The position numbers and the translations under genes are program-made. Below, in pieces: positions 53,694-64,000 of a DNA stretch of 64,000 bases (positions are counted from its first letter, which is position 1; each line of letters starts with the position of its first letter). Under the pieces are notes generated by a model that worked only from the letters and a program-made list of their open reading frames with translations, was not told the origin of the DNA and made no database searches. Source of the DNA: Vanrija pseudolonga. Its lineage: Eukaryota > Basidiomycota > Tremellomycetes > Trichosporonales > Trichosporonaceae. The DNA lies in the NCBI RefSeq assembly GCF_020906515.1, contig NC_085855.1:2372262-2436261 (forward strand). Direction: 5' to 3'.

Positions 53694-55038
53694 GGTGTGG
53701 TGGGGTGTAGCGATGGGTAAAGTTGAGTTGGGGATGTGGGGAGGATGTCACAGGTTGCCCGCCGCCTTCTATATATGGCCCGAACGTGATTGCTGCCAAA
53801 CGAGCAGAAGAGAGGCGAACGAGGCACCACAAAAGCGTTGCGTCACAAGGAATCGTCACGGGATTGTTTACCTTTGGACCCCTGACGACTGCTCCCGACT
53901 CGCTCGCTGGCTTGACACGGTGCCGAGGATCCGAGCTGCAGCAGCTGCATCAAGTCGCGCATGACACCCCCAGCCAGCCAGCCAGCCAGTCGCATGCATG
54001 CATTGTGCATCCGCAGCATTCCTCGCCCACGTCTGGAAGAATGCATGCATCCATACAGCACACACGCTCATGCATCCCCGAGATGAGGCAGAAAGACCCA
54101 GCAGTGGCCCCACCCAAAGGCAGTGCCGAGGCGATGAAAGAATGGCTGCTTGCCGACTGATCCGATAAGTGGGCGGACCGACGCAACCGACAAGTCCGCC
54201 GGCCCAACGGCGACGGCGAGCATGGGGGGGTGCCGGACACGCCAAGCCTCGGTGCGAGTTGGCACATGCTACTGACACATGCATCGCATCGACCCCTTCT
54301 CCGCCGGCCCCACGGCGAGGAGGAGCGGGGCGGCCAGGGTACACGTGCTGCCGCCGCCTCCGCCGCTGCGCCGGCTCGCTTCCGGCATCGGTCGCGGCGC
54401 GCCAAGCGCGGTGTAGTGCCGCCGCGACCGACGAGCGTCAAGGGAGCGTCGCGCCGACTTGCTTGGCCCGGTGTGTTCTAGTGGGCTCGCGGACTTGCAT
54501 GCGCCATGTGCTGAGGCTGCCCAGCACTCGACGTCGACAGGGCCCTCAGAATAGATAACACACGCTCAGTGTCCGCCGCGGAATGCCTCGCTTGGGCACT
54601 GCCTCGGCGCCTCGCGTGGGGTCTGGGCTTGGCCGTTCTGCTTCCCGACTGTTGTTCCAAACGAACAAGTGGTCACTCGACGTCACCATGAGCTATACTT
54701 GGCCCAATGCTGTTCTCCTCGGCGACGCGGGGCCGTGTGCTAGTGACAAAGGTGACCTCGGCGAGCGGGGAGGGCTTGGGGGTCGGGGGATCGACAGCAT
54801 AGACGTCGGGCGCGTTGGGCGAGTGGGGACAAATGACAGGAAAAAAAAGCTGACACGTGGTCAACGTGGCAAACACGCGTTGGTCGTGTGGTTGACCCTG
54901 AACCTTTCAAGCGCAGGTGCCCACGCTTGTCCACTCTCGACGGCGTCGACAATTGTTTGTTTACATCTTATCTTGACACATTCTCACTCAACTTGTAACA
55001 TTATCACGCACATTCACGGCATAGAGAGGGCATAGAAC
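53694..55038. other. divergent intergenic region
   Basis: About 1.34 kb. A CAGC tetranucleotide run of five copies lies at 53970-53989, next to ATGCATGC palindromes (53991-54010 and 54041-54050). A CTTATC occurs near 54,967. No gene is supported. Confidence 0.55.
53770..53776 (-). promoter_or_regulatory. TATA box of DUF7702 copy A
   Basis: TATATAT on an otherwise GC-rich background, 77-83 bases upstream of the ATG at 53693. Confidence 0.5.
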
Positions 55039-56234
55039 ATGACACTGGAGCAGGCATTACTAGGTGGGTTTCATTCTGCTCTTGTCTGACCAGCACAGAG
55101 ACGACAATTGGCGACACTCCCGCCAAGTCGGCCATCGTCGCGGCACGAGACGCCGCAGACCCACAGCCTGTCGAGCTGGAGTCAGCCGCAGAGGCTGATG
55201 TCGCCTTCACCGCGGCTGCACTCGACTCTGACGCCTTTCCGCACATCCTCGAAGCCGTCGTTGCCTACGCGCCGTACGAGAGTCTCCTTGCGCTGCGCGC
55301 CACGTGCCGCGGTCTGAAAGCCCAGGTGGACACGATTCTCGCGGCCCACGTCGCGCTCGCGGGGGCGGACGACGAGGGGGAGGTGGCGCCTCGGGGTATG
55401 TACACGGTCATTACACCGTATGGTGCGGCGCCGTCTCTCCGAGGCGCGCGCGCGGCCCGATTCGCACCTCGCTGGGACCGGCCCATTGCGCTCGAGCCCG
55501 AGCACTCGTTGTTGCGTCACACACGCGTCCTGGACGTGCAGGCTCCTGTCGCTATCCCCGACGAGGAGGTGCTTGCGCTCCACCTTGCCAACGTCCACAC
55601 TGCGCGCCTCCACACAACCATCTTTGAGGACCGCCTGCCTCTGGACTTGCTATACCTGACCAGAATCCCTACCGTGGTGCAGTTCGCGCGACTCGACCAA
55701 CTATCCGACGTTGCCCGCGCGTGGGTGTCCGACCTGTCCGACCACGTCCGCACACTCATCCTCAACCTCGAATTTGACCTCGGCGCGATGGACGACGACA
55801 AGCTGGACGCGAGTTTCGTCAGCGACAGGTTGCACCTGTTCCGCCTGCCGCAGACGCTCGGCGAGTTTGTGCTTGTCTGTCGCGTGACGTCGGAGGGGAC
55901 GTTCTCCAACGCGCAGCTCCGTCGCCTCAGTGTCCAACTCGCCCGAGCCGTCGGCTTTGAAATCTCCGTCAGCCTCGACAACCGCAACGGCTTGCACGGG
56001 CCGCGGTTCACCCTCGTCGGGCTCGATGCTATCGGCGCGCTCGCTGGCCACGAGCCTGGGCACATGCGCGAGCGTGTGCAGGAGATTGTGCACGGCGAGG
56101 TCGAGTCGTTGTTGGGCCGCGGCAACCACGACGTGTTTACTCGGCGGGTGCTTGGACGCATGAGCTTCCCGACCTTGGACGAGTACGAGGCGAGGGTGGG
56201 TGCGGCAGAGTTTGGGCTGCGGACACGGCTGTAG
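55039..56234 (+). CDS. F-box-like protein, divergent family member
   Basis: Exons 55039-55063 and 55099-56234, intron 35 nt, 386 residues. The start MTLEQALL is encoded by a 25-nt exon. After an acidic Ala-rich stretch, FPHILEAVVAYAPYESLLAL with RATCRGLK is an F-box pattern near residues 55-85. The rest contains leucine-rich segments (VRTLILNLEFDLGAMDDDK, FRLPQTLGEFVLVCRVTSEG) typical of basidiomycete F-box proteins with weak LRR-like or cradle-like C-termini. It is not a close copy of the two F-box genes at 43,949 and 50,100. The role as SCF adaptor is inferred. Confidence 0.75.
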
Positions 56235-56883
56235 CGGGGTGGGCGGGCGGTGGGGGCGGGCGGCTGTGGGGTTGCCGGCGGTGGTTGCCGGCGGTACGGC
56301 GCGGCGCAGGGAGGCGCGGGCGAGACGAAGCACATGTTGCACTGCGTACACTGTGTACTTGCACTGGGTGGTGTGTTCTGCACTGCAGGCACAGGCGACG
56401 ACGACGTCAATCATGCATAGAGGATCAAAGATGTGCCTGCGTGCGTCAGTCATTTTGCTGCTCGTCGTCGTCGTCGCGTTGTCGTCGTCATAGTTTGCCC
56501 ATCGGTCAGTACTCAGGGTGGATGCTCGTTGCCCTGCTTGTTTATAGCCGAGACGAGGGGGGGGGGCCACCATGTGCAGCCACAGTCACGCGGGCCGCAA
56601 ACCTCGGAGGGAGGGGGGCCTGACCCGGGGTTTGGACTCGCATTGCGCAGCATGACTGACGCTGAGCGCGCGGGACAGCATGCAGAGGCAGAGCAGAGTA
56701 CCAGAGTCGAGGCAGAGCAAGGCGGCGGCGGCGTTGGCATTGCAGGGGGCAGGCTCAAAGAAGCATCTTGCCGCGCATTCGTCGCGAGCCGCCAGAGCCC
56801 CGCATCCCCCAACGCAGTCCATATTTATACTCGCTTGCATCCCTTTGGACGACTGGACAACATCCCCAACAACCACCACGACA
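56235..56883. other. intergenic region and phospholipase promoter
   Basis: About 650 bases. A G-run cluster with G4 potential lies at about 56,233-56,262 just after the F-box stop. An AT-rich ATATTTATAC at 56821-56830, about 55 bases before the phospholipase ATG, is a likely TATA box. Confidence 0.5.
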
Positions 56884-59535
56884 ATGCTCATCACCCCGCT
56901 CTTCGGTCTCTTGGCCGCGCTCCCAGCCCTCGCCATCACGCGCGAGCAGGCCCAGGCGGAATGGCTCGAGAACGTCAACGCTGCCCACGGTGTCTCGAGC
57001 GGCGGCGACAAGCGCGCCCTCGTTGTTGAGCGCCAGGATGCCGCCGCCCCGGCTCCAGCCCCAGCTTCGGCAGGTACGGGCAACTATGCCCCGTACGTGG
57101 TTGCCTGTCCCGAGAACGTGACATGGGTTAGGCCGGCTCAGGTGAGTTGAACGGGGGGAGAGGGGAGGCGGAGCGACGTAGGGTGGGGGGAGGCGGAGCC
57201 CGGAGGAGGGGTGGGTGGGGGCAAACATCTCTCGCGCGCAGCGCGTAGGGGTGGGTGGGCGGGCAAAGCATCGCTCGCGCGAGCAGGGAGGGTGGGCGGG
57301 CGATGTCTCTGCGAGCCTGCTCGAGGGCGGGTGGGTGGGCGAGACAGACGACTGGGGAGGGCGGAGGTGTGCCCGGCTTCAACGCGACGCGCGGCTTGGC
57401 GGGCTCGGTGCCGCGCCGAAGCTGCGGCGTAACGCTGCGACGACGACGCCGCCGCCGCCGCTGCGCTCGACGTCAACGTTGTTGATGACAGCGAGTGCAC
57501 ATGCGCACACGACCAGATCGAGGCGCATTCCTCGGCTGCGCTAGATCTGCACCGCCGTTGTGGGCTAGTCTCATTCCCGGGGGGCCGTCAGGCGCCGTCG
57601 TCCTTCAATCCACCTCTCCGCCAGATACCCACGCTCACTTGCACCCACTGACACACGCCCAGGGCATCAGCGATGGCGAGAAGGCCTACCTCGCTGCTCG
57701 CGGCGCCAAGATTGACGCGGCCGTCGCGGCGCTCGCGTCGGCGCACAACCTCACCAAGCCCGCCAGGCGGCCCGTCATCGGCCTTGCCATCTCGGGCGGT
57801 GGTCTGCGTGCCATGCAGTGAGTGGAGTGCCAACCACGTCTGGGATGGATCCTAACGCACGCCCCAGAAACGGCCTCGGTGCCACCCAGGCCCTCATCAA
57901 CTCGACGTCCAACAAGGCTGGCACCGCCGGCGTGTTCGACGCCCTGTCCTACTTCACCGGCCTGTCGGGCGGCGCGTGGGGCGTGTCCACCTTCTACGCC
58001 AACGGTGGCCAGCTCCCCACCGACCTCGCCAAGAACGTCTGGAACCTGAGCGACAGCTACATCTCGCCCAGCGTCGACACTGCAGCCTTCTTCGCCAACG
58101 TGAGCGCCGAGACCCAGGCCAAGGCCAACGCCGGCTTCCCCACCGCCCTCGTCGACCCCTGGGGCCTCGCGCTCGCCAACCACCTCAACCCCAAGGAGTT
58201 CCGCCTCGACACCAACCCCAACCTCACCGTCTCAGAGCTTCTGACGACGGTGCCTGCGCTCGCCAACTCGAGCCTGCCCTTCCCGATCATTATTGCTGTT
58301 GGGTGAGTGGGCGTGGGGGAGGCAGGTGGTGCACCGCATGGTTTGGCCATGGCGCAGTCCCACATCGTCCCACGCGCCGCTCTGCTCGCTTCGATCGCAT
58401 CACTGACACCCACAGCCTCACCGGCGCCAACCACTCCACCGTCCCCGTCGACTCGGACGTCTGGGAGTTCAACCCGTACGAGTTTGGCTCGTGGTCTCTG
58501 TCGCAGGGCAAGACCCAGGGTGCCTTCACCCCCATCGAGTACCTCGGCTCCCCCGTGCGCGGCGGCCAGTCCAACGGGACCTGCTACAAGGGCTTTGACC
58601 AGCTTGCCTTTGCCCTAGGCGCGTCGTCCAACCTGTTCAACACGCTCGGCGCCATCGGCCAGCCCTCGACCCTCTTCCCTGCCATCGGCAACTCGTCGGC
58701 CCTCCAGGGCCCCAACAACGTTGTTGTCAGCGTGCCCAACTCGTTTGCAGGCTTTGACGCGTTCGCCGCGGACCCCGTTGCCTCGGAGAACGACCTGATT
58801 CTGGTTGACGGCGGTCTGAACAACCAGAACGTGCCGTTCGCGCCGCTGGTGACCCCCGAGCGCAATGTCGACGCCATCATTGCCGTTGACAGCTCGGCCG
58901 ACACTGACAACCACTGGCCCGACGGCACTGCCCTGTACACCACCTACAACGTGCTCAAGAACGAGTCGGTGGCCAACAACTCGACGCTCCGCTTCCCGGC
59001 CGTCCCCTCGGTCAACGGCTTTGTCAACGGTGGCCTCAACACCCGCCCCGTGTTCTTTGGCTGCAACGACACGGCTGCGCCGCTTGTTGTTTACATTCCC
59101 AACTACCCTTACTCGGCCAACTCGAACTCGTCGTCGTTCACCTTTGCCTACCCCCAGGACACTGTCCAGGCCAACCTCGCCAGCTCGGGCCAGGCGATTA
59201 CGCTTAATGGCACGATTGCCGCGTGGCCCACCTGCCTCGCCTGTGCGCTGACTGACCGTGCCAACGGCTACACCTCGGCCAACCGCTCGACGGCGTGTGC
59301 GGCGTGCTTCAACACGTTCTGCTGGGACGGCACCGACAATGCTACGGCGCCGTCGACCCCGTACGCTCCGGCCATTGGCGTGCCTGCGTTTGTCAAGGCC
59401 CACGCGAACTTGAGCCTGCCAGGTGCCACGGGGGCTGGCGAGAAGCCCAAGAGTGCGGCTTCGGCCGGCGTCGATGCTCGCGGCGTTGTCGTCGTCGCTG
59501 CCGTCCTCGCTGGCGCCGCCGCCACCCTATTCTAA
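56884..59535 (+). CDS. lysophospholipase / phospholipase B, GPI-anchor type
   Basis: Hydrolyses acyl chains from (lyso)phospholipids outside the cell or at the wall. Exons 56884-57141, 57663-57817, 57868-58302 and 58416-59535; introns of 521, 50 and 113 nt; 655 residues, the family norm. The signal peptide is MLITPLFGLLAALPALA. Catalytic-domain motifs are RPVIGLAISGGGLRAMQ (oxyanion region), GLSGGAWG with nucleophile Ser171, and LVDGGLNNQNVP with catalytic Asp414. Many N-glycosylation sequons and a Cys-rich segment (CLACALTDR, CAACFNTFCWDG) match fungal PLB. The C-terminus, ASAGVDARGVVVVAAVLAGA then ATLF, is a good GPI-attachment signal. PLB homologues contribute to host interaction in Cryptococcus and Candida, but the family is general in fungi. 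Intron 1 is more than ten times the typical length here. Confidence 0.95.
57205..57350. repeat. G-rich, approximately 40-bp diverged tandem units inside phospholipase intron 1
   Basis: Four G-run blocks (near 57,209, 57,248, 57,289 and 57,325, each of the GGGTGGGTGGG type) alternate with CTCGCGCG/GAGC-type self-complementary spacers, at a period near 40 bases. Confidence 0.6.
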
Positions 59536-59565
59536 GCTGTACATTGCATATGAATTAATGCTGGG

Positions 59566-61019
59566 TTAGAAGGACAGGACGACGATGCCGAGGGTCTAGG
59601 GTCAGCGCGGCTGTGTGGAGTGCTTACCGTTCCTAAGTAGATGGCCTGGTCGTCGGCCTTGACCCACTCGACGTCGACGTCGTCTTTGGTGCCCCAGTCG
59701 ATGGCCGAGTGGATCCACTTGGATGGGAGGGTGTAGCGGGGCGGGTAGCGGCGGAGGTCGTCACCGTTGTCGGGGAGGGCGACGAGGCCGGGTGTCGGGG
59801 AGGCGAGTTTGAACTGGGGGAGGAGGGGTGGGGGGGTCGGTGTGGACGGCATGACGGTCGCCGCATCCACTGCGTCCGGGCCGTAGTCCCCAACGTAGAT
59901 CGTGTGCCCCTTGTACAGGTCGTAGCAGCACACGACCACCCTCGTCCCGTGCACCGCCGCACGTCCGTCGCTGCCAGGGAGCGCGACCCAGGCGACCTCG
60001 ACGTCATCCAGCGTTGCGGGGCCACCCTCCTTACGCTCGGGGATCGAGGACAGCCGCACCACGGCGAGGTGGTGCGTCACGCCCATGTTGCCCTCGAGCA
60101 CGAGCAGGTCGCCGTCCACGTGTGGCTCGAGACGGAACTCGGGCTGGTCATCAAAGTAGGTCACCTGGAGCTGTCTGGTGACGACGGCGTCGGGGTAGGT
60201 GAGCCACTGCATCGATCGTGGGGGTGGTGGAGCACCGGCCGTGACGACGGCGACTGCGTCAATGACGAGCTCGGCGCCGTCGCGCGTCTCCTGGTACCCG
60301 TCAACCGTGCCATCGTGAGTCGGCTGGAAGGATGCCAGGAAGGAGGACGGGGAGAGCGGCTGCACCGCTGCAGGCGTCGCGCGCCACACGCCCTCGGGGT
60401 CGAAGCCGCCTACTGGGACCGCTGGTGTGATAAGCACGCCGGTACGCCAGTCCCACAGCGGCGATGCGACGCCGACTTCCCCGTTCGAGCGCGTGATGTG
60501 CGCTTGGATGGCGTCGGCGGCAAGATGGAGGCTGAACTCGAGGCCATCGGCGGCGCTGGCCGCGGCCAGAGCCGCGGCGTGGGCGTTGTCTGCCTTGACA
60601 TCCTCGTCGTCGTCAGAGCTGTCGGAGTACACTGTGTCCCCCTCCTCGTCATCTCCCTTGGGCAGCGGCACGCGGGCTTCGAGGGCCGCTTCGGGACGCG
60701 GCCCCCCGTCGAGCTTGAGGAGGTGGACGCGCAGCTTCAAATCCGCGCCGTCCACACTCACCTCGAGCACAGCAAGTAGGTCGTGCTCACGACTCGCGGT
60801 GAATGCGCGGGCGTTGACGCCCGTGTCGACGTTCCATTCCCGCCCGGCGCGGAGGTCGTACACGTGCAAAGCGCTCCTGGAAGCACGCGTGATGACGAGC
60901 CCGGAGGTGACTGCTGCTGCTGGCGCGTCAACTGGCCCTTGCGGCGCGAGCAGGTCGACTCGGCTCGGAGCGAGGGATGCCCAGCGTGCGGTCGTGGCTG
61001 AGGCCGTGGAGTTGGCCAT
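59566..61019 (-). CDS. hypothetical propeller-like protein
   Basis: Exons 59628-61019 and 59566-59595, intron 32 nt, 473 residues; the last exon adds TLGIVVLSF and a stop. No catalytic or membrane feature is seen. The sequence alternates short strands and turns (SGLVITRASRSALHVYDLRAG, SREHDLLAVLEVSVDG, SLHLAADAIQAHIT, DGDLLVLEGNMGVTHHLAVV, GTRVVVCCYDLYKGHTIYVG). This is reminiscent of the propeller bodies of the nearby F-box proteins, but no F-box is found at its N-terminus. An acidic SDSSDDDEDVK tract lies near residue 130. It may be an F-box-family relative that has lost the F-box. Its stop lies 30 bases from the phospholipase stop on the other strand. Confidence 0.75.
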
Positions 61020-61487
61020 TGAGGTGAGAGCGATGATGAGTGCGGGATGGACTCGGCGAGGATGTTTGACGTGACGCGCGGGATGACATCATCCGGCGGC
61101 GGGCGGGTTGATTTGAACGGAAGCCCCATGTTGGCGCGACGAGGACACTCGACGACATTGCATGTGGACCTGCTTACAGCGAGCAACGAGTAAGGCCCAA
61201 AACGCACAGATATGTAGCATCATTTGCTGGGCTCATGCCCAAGCATGCGGGCATCCACCTCCGTCGTCCCCCTGTCGCTCCGAGCAGGCACGGCGGAACA
61301 TCCTCCGGCTCCCCCACGGTGTGGCACTTTTCGGAGCGATCACCCACCCCAAGGTGCCAGCGAGCGGCGAGCACAACACAAGGTGCGTTGCCAAGTGTTG
61401 AAGGGCCAGGACAACCGCGCGGACGGCTTTACTGGCAAGTTCGCAGCATTTAAAGACGCCTGTGTGCATCATTGCCATGCCACCACC
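61020..61487. other. divergent promoter, hypothetical / DUF7702 copy B
   Basis: About 470 bases between divergent starts. CATTTAAAG near 61,448 could be the TATA element of the DUF7702 gene. Nothing else is seen. Confidence 0.45.
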
Positions 61488-62582
61488 ATGTCGTTCAACC
61501 ACGCCGCCGCCGCTGCCCTCGTCTTTGGCGCCCTCTACCTCGCCCTGTGGTGCTACATGGCCTACATGTACAGCACAAGGCAGTACAAGTGGGCTTCACG
61601 AACCACGGTACTCTTTGTGCACACGTCACTTCGTGTCGCGAGCCAGGTGAGCTTGGTTATAATCGCGCTGACCCAAGGCCTGTGGTGTGGCCTTTGGCGT
61701 TCTCGCTTGGGACTCGCCCGTCGTGTTTGTCGTCTATCTACTCCTCGGGGCGGAAGGCTACATCACACTGGTGGGTCGGAGTCTGACTTGTGCTCACCCA
61801 CAGACCATCGCTGCCTTCTATTTCCTCCACCACTATCTCTTGGCACACTTTGGCGCGTTACGCCTGCTCCGGCCCGACATCAACAGCTTGACGAAGAATC
61901 AAGAGGGGCTCTGCCTCGTCGAGATGATTCTAGGTATTCCCTTGTACTTGCCCTGGCGATACTGGCCCGACGACCGCATTGCCATTGTCGACGCATGGCT
62001 CATACCAGGAAAGTAGGTGGTATTATGGCGCCGTTGACCACAGCGCTCTCATCGTCGGTGGGGGCGTCATGATGGCGGCAAAGATGGACGTCAAGAGTCC
62101 GGAGCATGCGGGTCTTACCGTCGATGAGGTTTTGAAGCGCAACGCACGGCATCTGGCCACTGCCAAAGTCCTTCGCACAGCAGGGTACGGTGTGTTTCTC
62201 GTTCTCATCGTCGTGTATTGCGGCTTTATCGTCAAGACTTGGACGAGGCCCGGCCGCTCCAACTCCACACTGGTCATCGTCACCATTGTCGCGATGTTGC
62301 TCTTCATTCGCGGCGTGTTCGGTGTCCTGCAGTCTAGCATGAACAATGTGAGTTTGATTGCAGGTGCAGCTGATCCAGCTATCGTACTATAACCCGAGCA
62401 GCTACCGTGCCGACGGCATGGCACCACGGTTTACCGCCATGGAGTACTGTCTAGCTGTGGTGCCCGAGTTTGCTTGGTGGGTGTCCGAAACTGCACAGTC
62501 TGACCCCAGCGCGTCTTTATTGAATCTATCTTGGCCCTGGAGACTCACGAGCTTTGTGCCATCGGCACAGAGGAGGATCTAG
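61488..62582 (+). CDS. seven-helix membrane protein, DUF7702 type, copy B (last gene before the telomere)
   Basis: Exons 61488-61646, 61678-61770, 61804-62012, 62044-62347, 62379-62476 and 62510-62582; introns of 31, 33, 31, 31 and 33 nt; 311 residues. Segment by segment it matches copy A at 52,504: LYLALWCYMAYMYSTRQYKW, LFVHTSLRVASQ, FVVYLLLGAEGYITL, FYFLHHYLLAHFG, FIRGVFGVLQS, LSYYNPSSYRADGMAPRFTA and EYCLAVVPEF. Four of its five introns sit at the same codon positions as in copy A; the one after YITL is extra. The acidic tail of copy A is shorter and different here. It lies about 1 kb from the telomeric repeats, so silencing by position is possible. Function is unknown. Confidence 0.85.
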
Positions 62583-63545
62583 TTGATGAAGTGCGGAAGT
62601 AGGGTTGGCGGACGATGCATTGCGCGTCTGACTGGGGCATTTGTTCGATTGGCAGGCTCGCTCGAGACCGCGGCGAATGGCCGGCCAGGAGACTTTCGGC
62701 CTGGGGGATCGCCGCCGGCATGGGCGATGTGGTGAAAATCCCGTTTCAATTTGCTACAGTGGCGACACGCGCTCACCTGCTTGTCGCGCTCGTGAGGAGA
62801 GAGATGCAGACCCAAGGTGGGGGTCAGAGGTGACCGCAAGATGGGTGCACGTGTGCATGCGCTGCAGCCGCGTCTAGAGTGCATGGTCGTGGCACGGCGG
62901 GTCGGAACGGGAAATTCGACAGTTGCCACGACGCCGTAGGGAGACGAGGCGCAGTAACAATGCGGAGGTGCAGCGCGACGGTGATGTCGGCGGCGCGCAC
63001 GCCATGCGTCGACGAGCTCGGCAGATGCGGCTTTGCAATAGTCTGTGGTAATATTTCTGATGTCTGGCTGTATACACATGTGGGTATGATGCGCACCAGG
63101 GCCATGTGGCATCGACAGACGCGGCGTGAACATGCCAACTAAGTGTGAAGTCGCGTGACAGCGAGCCGGTGGTCGGCGTCACCCGCGCTCCGCCTCGACG
63201 ATGTCGGCGACTGCGGCATTGACGCACGTAGACCTAATACCCCTAGGTGCTAGCCATATGCCTGTGTGCACGCGACACGTATCAGACACATGTGGCGCCG
63301 GCAATCGGGGCGTGAGCAAAGCAGGTCTCAGTGAAATCTCGTGGGGCTCAGATCGGCGTTCGGCGACGTGCACGGCATGCGGCGACGAGCTCGGAAGATG
63401 GGGGGTTACAGCAGAGGGTGTCGATAGCCCCGATCACTGGCTATATGCTCATGTGCGTGCGACGCGTACTAGTTGCATGTAGGATTGGTAAGCGCGGCGT
63501 GCACACGCCACTTGACGGTGAAATCCATGGTGGCGGGCTGGGCGC
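62583..63545. other. subtelomeric non-coding region
   Basis: About 0.96 kb between the last gene and the telomere. The first ~370 bases show no feature. The remainder is the diverged tandem repeat listed separately. Confidence 0.6.
62965..63535. repeat. three diverged tandem copies of a subtelomeric unit, about 165-200 bp each
   Basis: Copies begin near 62,970, 63,160 and 63,350. Shared blocks in the same order are GACGAGCTCGG with AGATG; a CTGGCTGTATACACATGTG / CATATGCCTGTGTGC / CTGGCTATATGCTCATGTG block; GCGGCGTGAACATGCC / GGGGCGTGAGC / GCGGCGTGCACACGCC; and GTGAAGTC / GTGAAATC / GTGAAATC at the end. Confidence 0.65.
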
Positions 63546-64000
63546 TAGGGGTTAGGGGGTTAGGGGGTTAGGGGGTTAGGGGGTTAGGGGGTTAGGGGGT
63601 TAGGGGGTTAGGGGGTTAGGGGGTTAGGGGGTTAGGGGGTTAGGGGGTTAGGGGGTTAGGGGGTTAGGGGGTTAGGGGGTTAGGGGGTTAGGGGGTTAGG
63701 GGGTTAGGGGGTTAGGGGGTTAGGGGGTTAGGGGGTTAGGGGGTTAGGGGGTTAGGGGGTTAGGGGGTTAGGGGGTTAGGGGGTTAGGGGGTTAGGGGGT
63801 TAGGGGGTTAGGGGGTTAGGGGGTTAGGGGGTTAGGGGGTTAGGGGGTTAGGGGGTTAGGGGGTTAGGGGGTTAGGGGGTTAGGGGGTTAGGGGGTTAGG
63901 GGGTTAGGGGGTTAGGGGGTTAGGGGGTTAGGGGGTTAGGGGGTTAGGGGGTTAGGGGGTTAGGGGGTTAGGGGGTTAGGGGGTTAGGGGGTTAGGGGGG
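63546..64000 (+). repeat. telomere, (TTAGGGGG)n, about 56 units to the end of the window
   Basis: Perfect 8-base TTAGGGGG units from about 63,552, after a truncated TAGGGG. The G-rich strand runs 5'-3' towards the window end, so this is a right-hand chromosome terminus. Repeats of this type are described for Cryptococcus and relatives. The last unit has six Gs. Confidence 0.98.

Noticed and set aside
59709-60779. 356-codon plus-strand frame
   Set aside because: Antisense shadow of the propeller-like gene, whose own frame is open for 473 codons with a clean last intron.
62965-63535. CRISPR-like or transposon interpretation of the subtelomeric repeats
   Set aside because: Units are long, diverged and contiguous with no spacer pattern, terminal repeats or reading frame; eukaryotic context excludes CRISPR.

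Overview
The window is the right end of a chromosome from a GC-rich basidiomycete yeast. Four things point there. The last ~455 bases are a uninterrupted TTAGGGGG telomere array. Almost every gene is split by tiny GT-AG introns (mostly 31-45 nt) with a CTGAC or CTAAC branch site a few bases before the acceptor. Zn2Cys6 regulators, DUF7702 membrane proteins and F-box-like proteins are abundant. Transcription is monocistronic. A Tremellomycetes / Trichosporonales-type yeast is my best guess. That is inference from repeat type, GC and intron style, not from a database match. I built 23 protein gene models (one cut by the left edge) by joining exons by hand; the joined reading frames are open and divisible by three. 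No rRNA, tRNA, CRISPR array or transposon was recognised.

Layout. 1-5,191: a single-chain biotin-dependent acyl-CoA carboxylase (3' end missing) and a GPR1/FUN34/YaaH acetate-type transporter, both on the minus strand. 5,192-12,782: long non-coding stretches around a ten-exon APC-superfamily amine/amino-acid permease. 12,783-13,762: a secreted double-psi beta-barrel protein with a mucin-like tail.

15,570-23,732: a probable nitrogen-scavenging group of two Dal5-type MFS permeases, an M20 amidohydrolase and a Zn2Cys6 regulator, with GATAAG motifs in the shared promoters. 24,600-33,712: a second catabolic group of a secreted S28 serine peptidase with a long Gly-Gly-X tail, a peroxisomal (SKL-ending) fructosyl-amino-acid/pipecolate-type flavin oxidase, an AAAP amino-acid permease and another Zn2Cys6 factor. 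35,376-43,921: two more Zn2Cys6 factors, one divergently paired with an IlvD/Edd-family dehydratase, which suggests a regulated sugar-acid pathway.

43,949-63,545 is subtelomeric in character. It holds three F-box-like genes, a large Ala/Pro/Ser-rich protein with a duplicated C-terminal motif, a GPI-type lysophospholipase (phospholipase B), a propeller-like hypothetical, and an inverted pair of DUF7702 membrane-protein paralogues. A diverged tandem repeat and then the telomere follow.

Taken together, the genes suggest a saprotrophic yeast that digests external protein, phospholipid and amide or sugar-acid substrates, with transporter/enzyme/regulator sets side by side. Exon boundaries are inferred from splice consensus and frame. 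The least certain ones are a 13-nt microexon in the permease and the start of the dehydratase gene.
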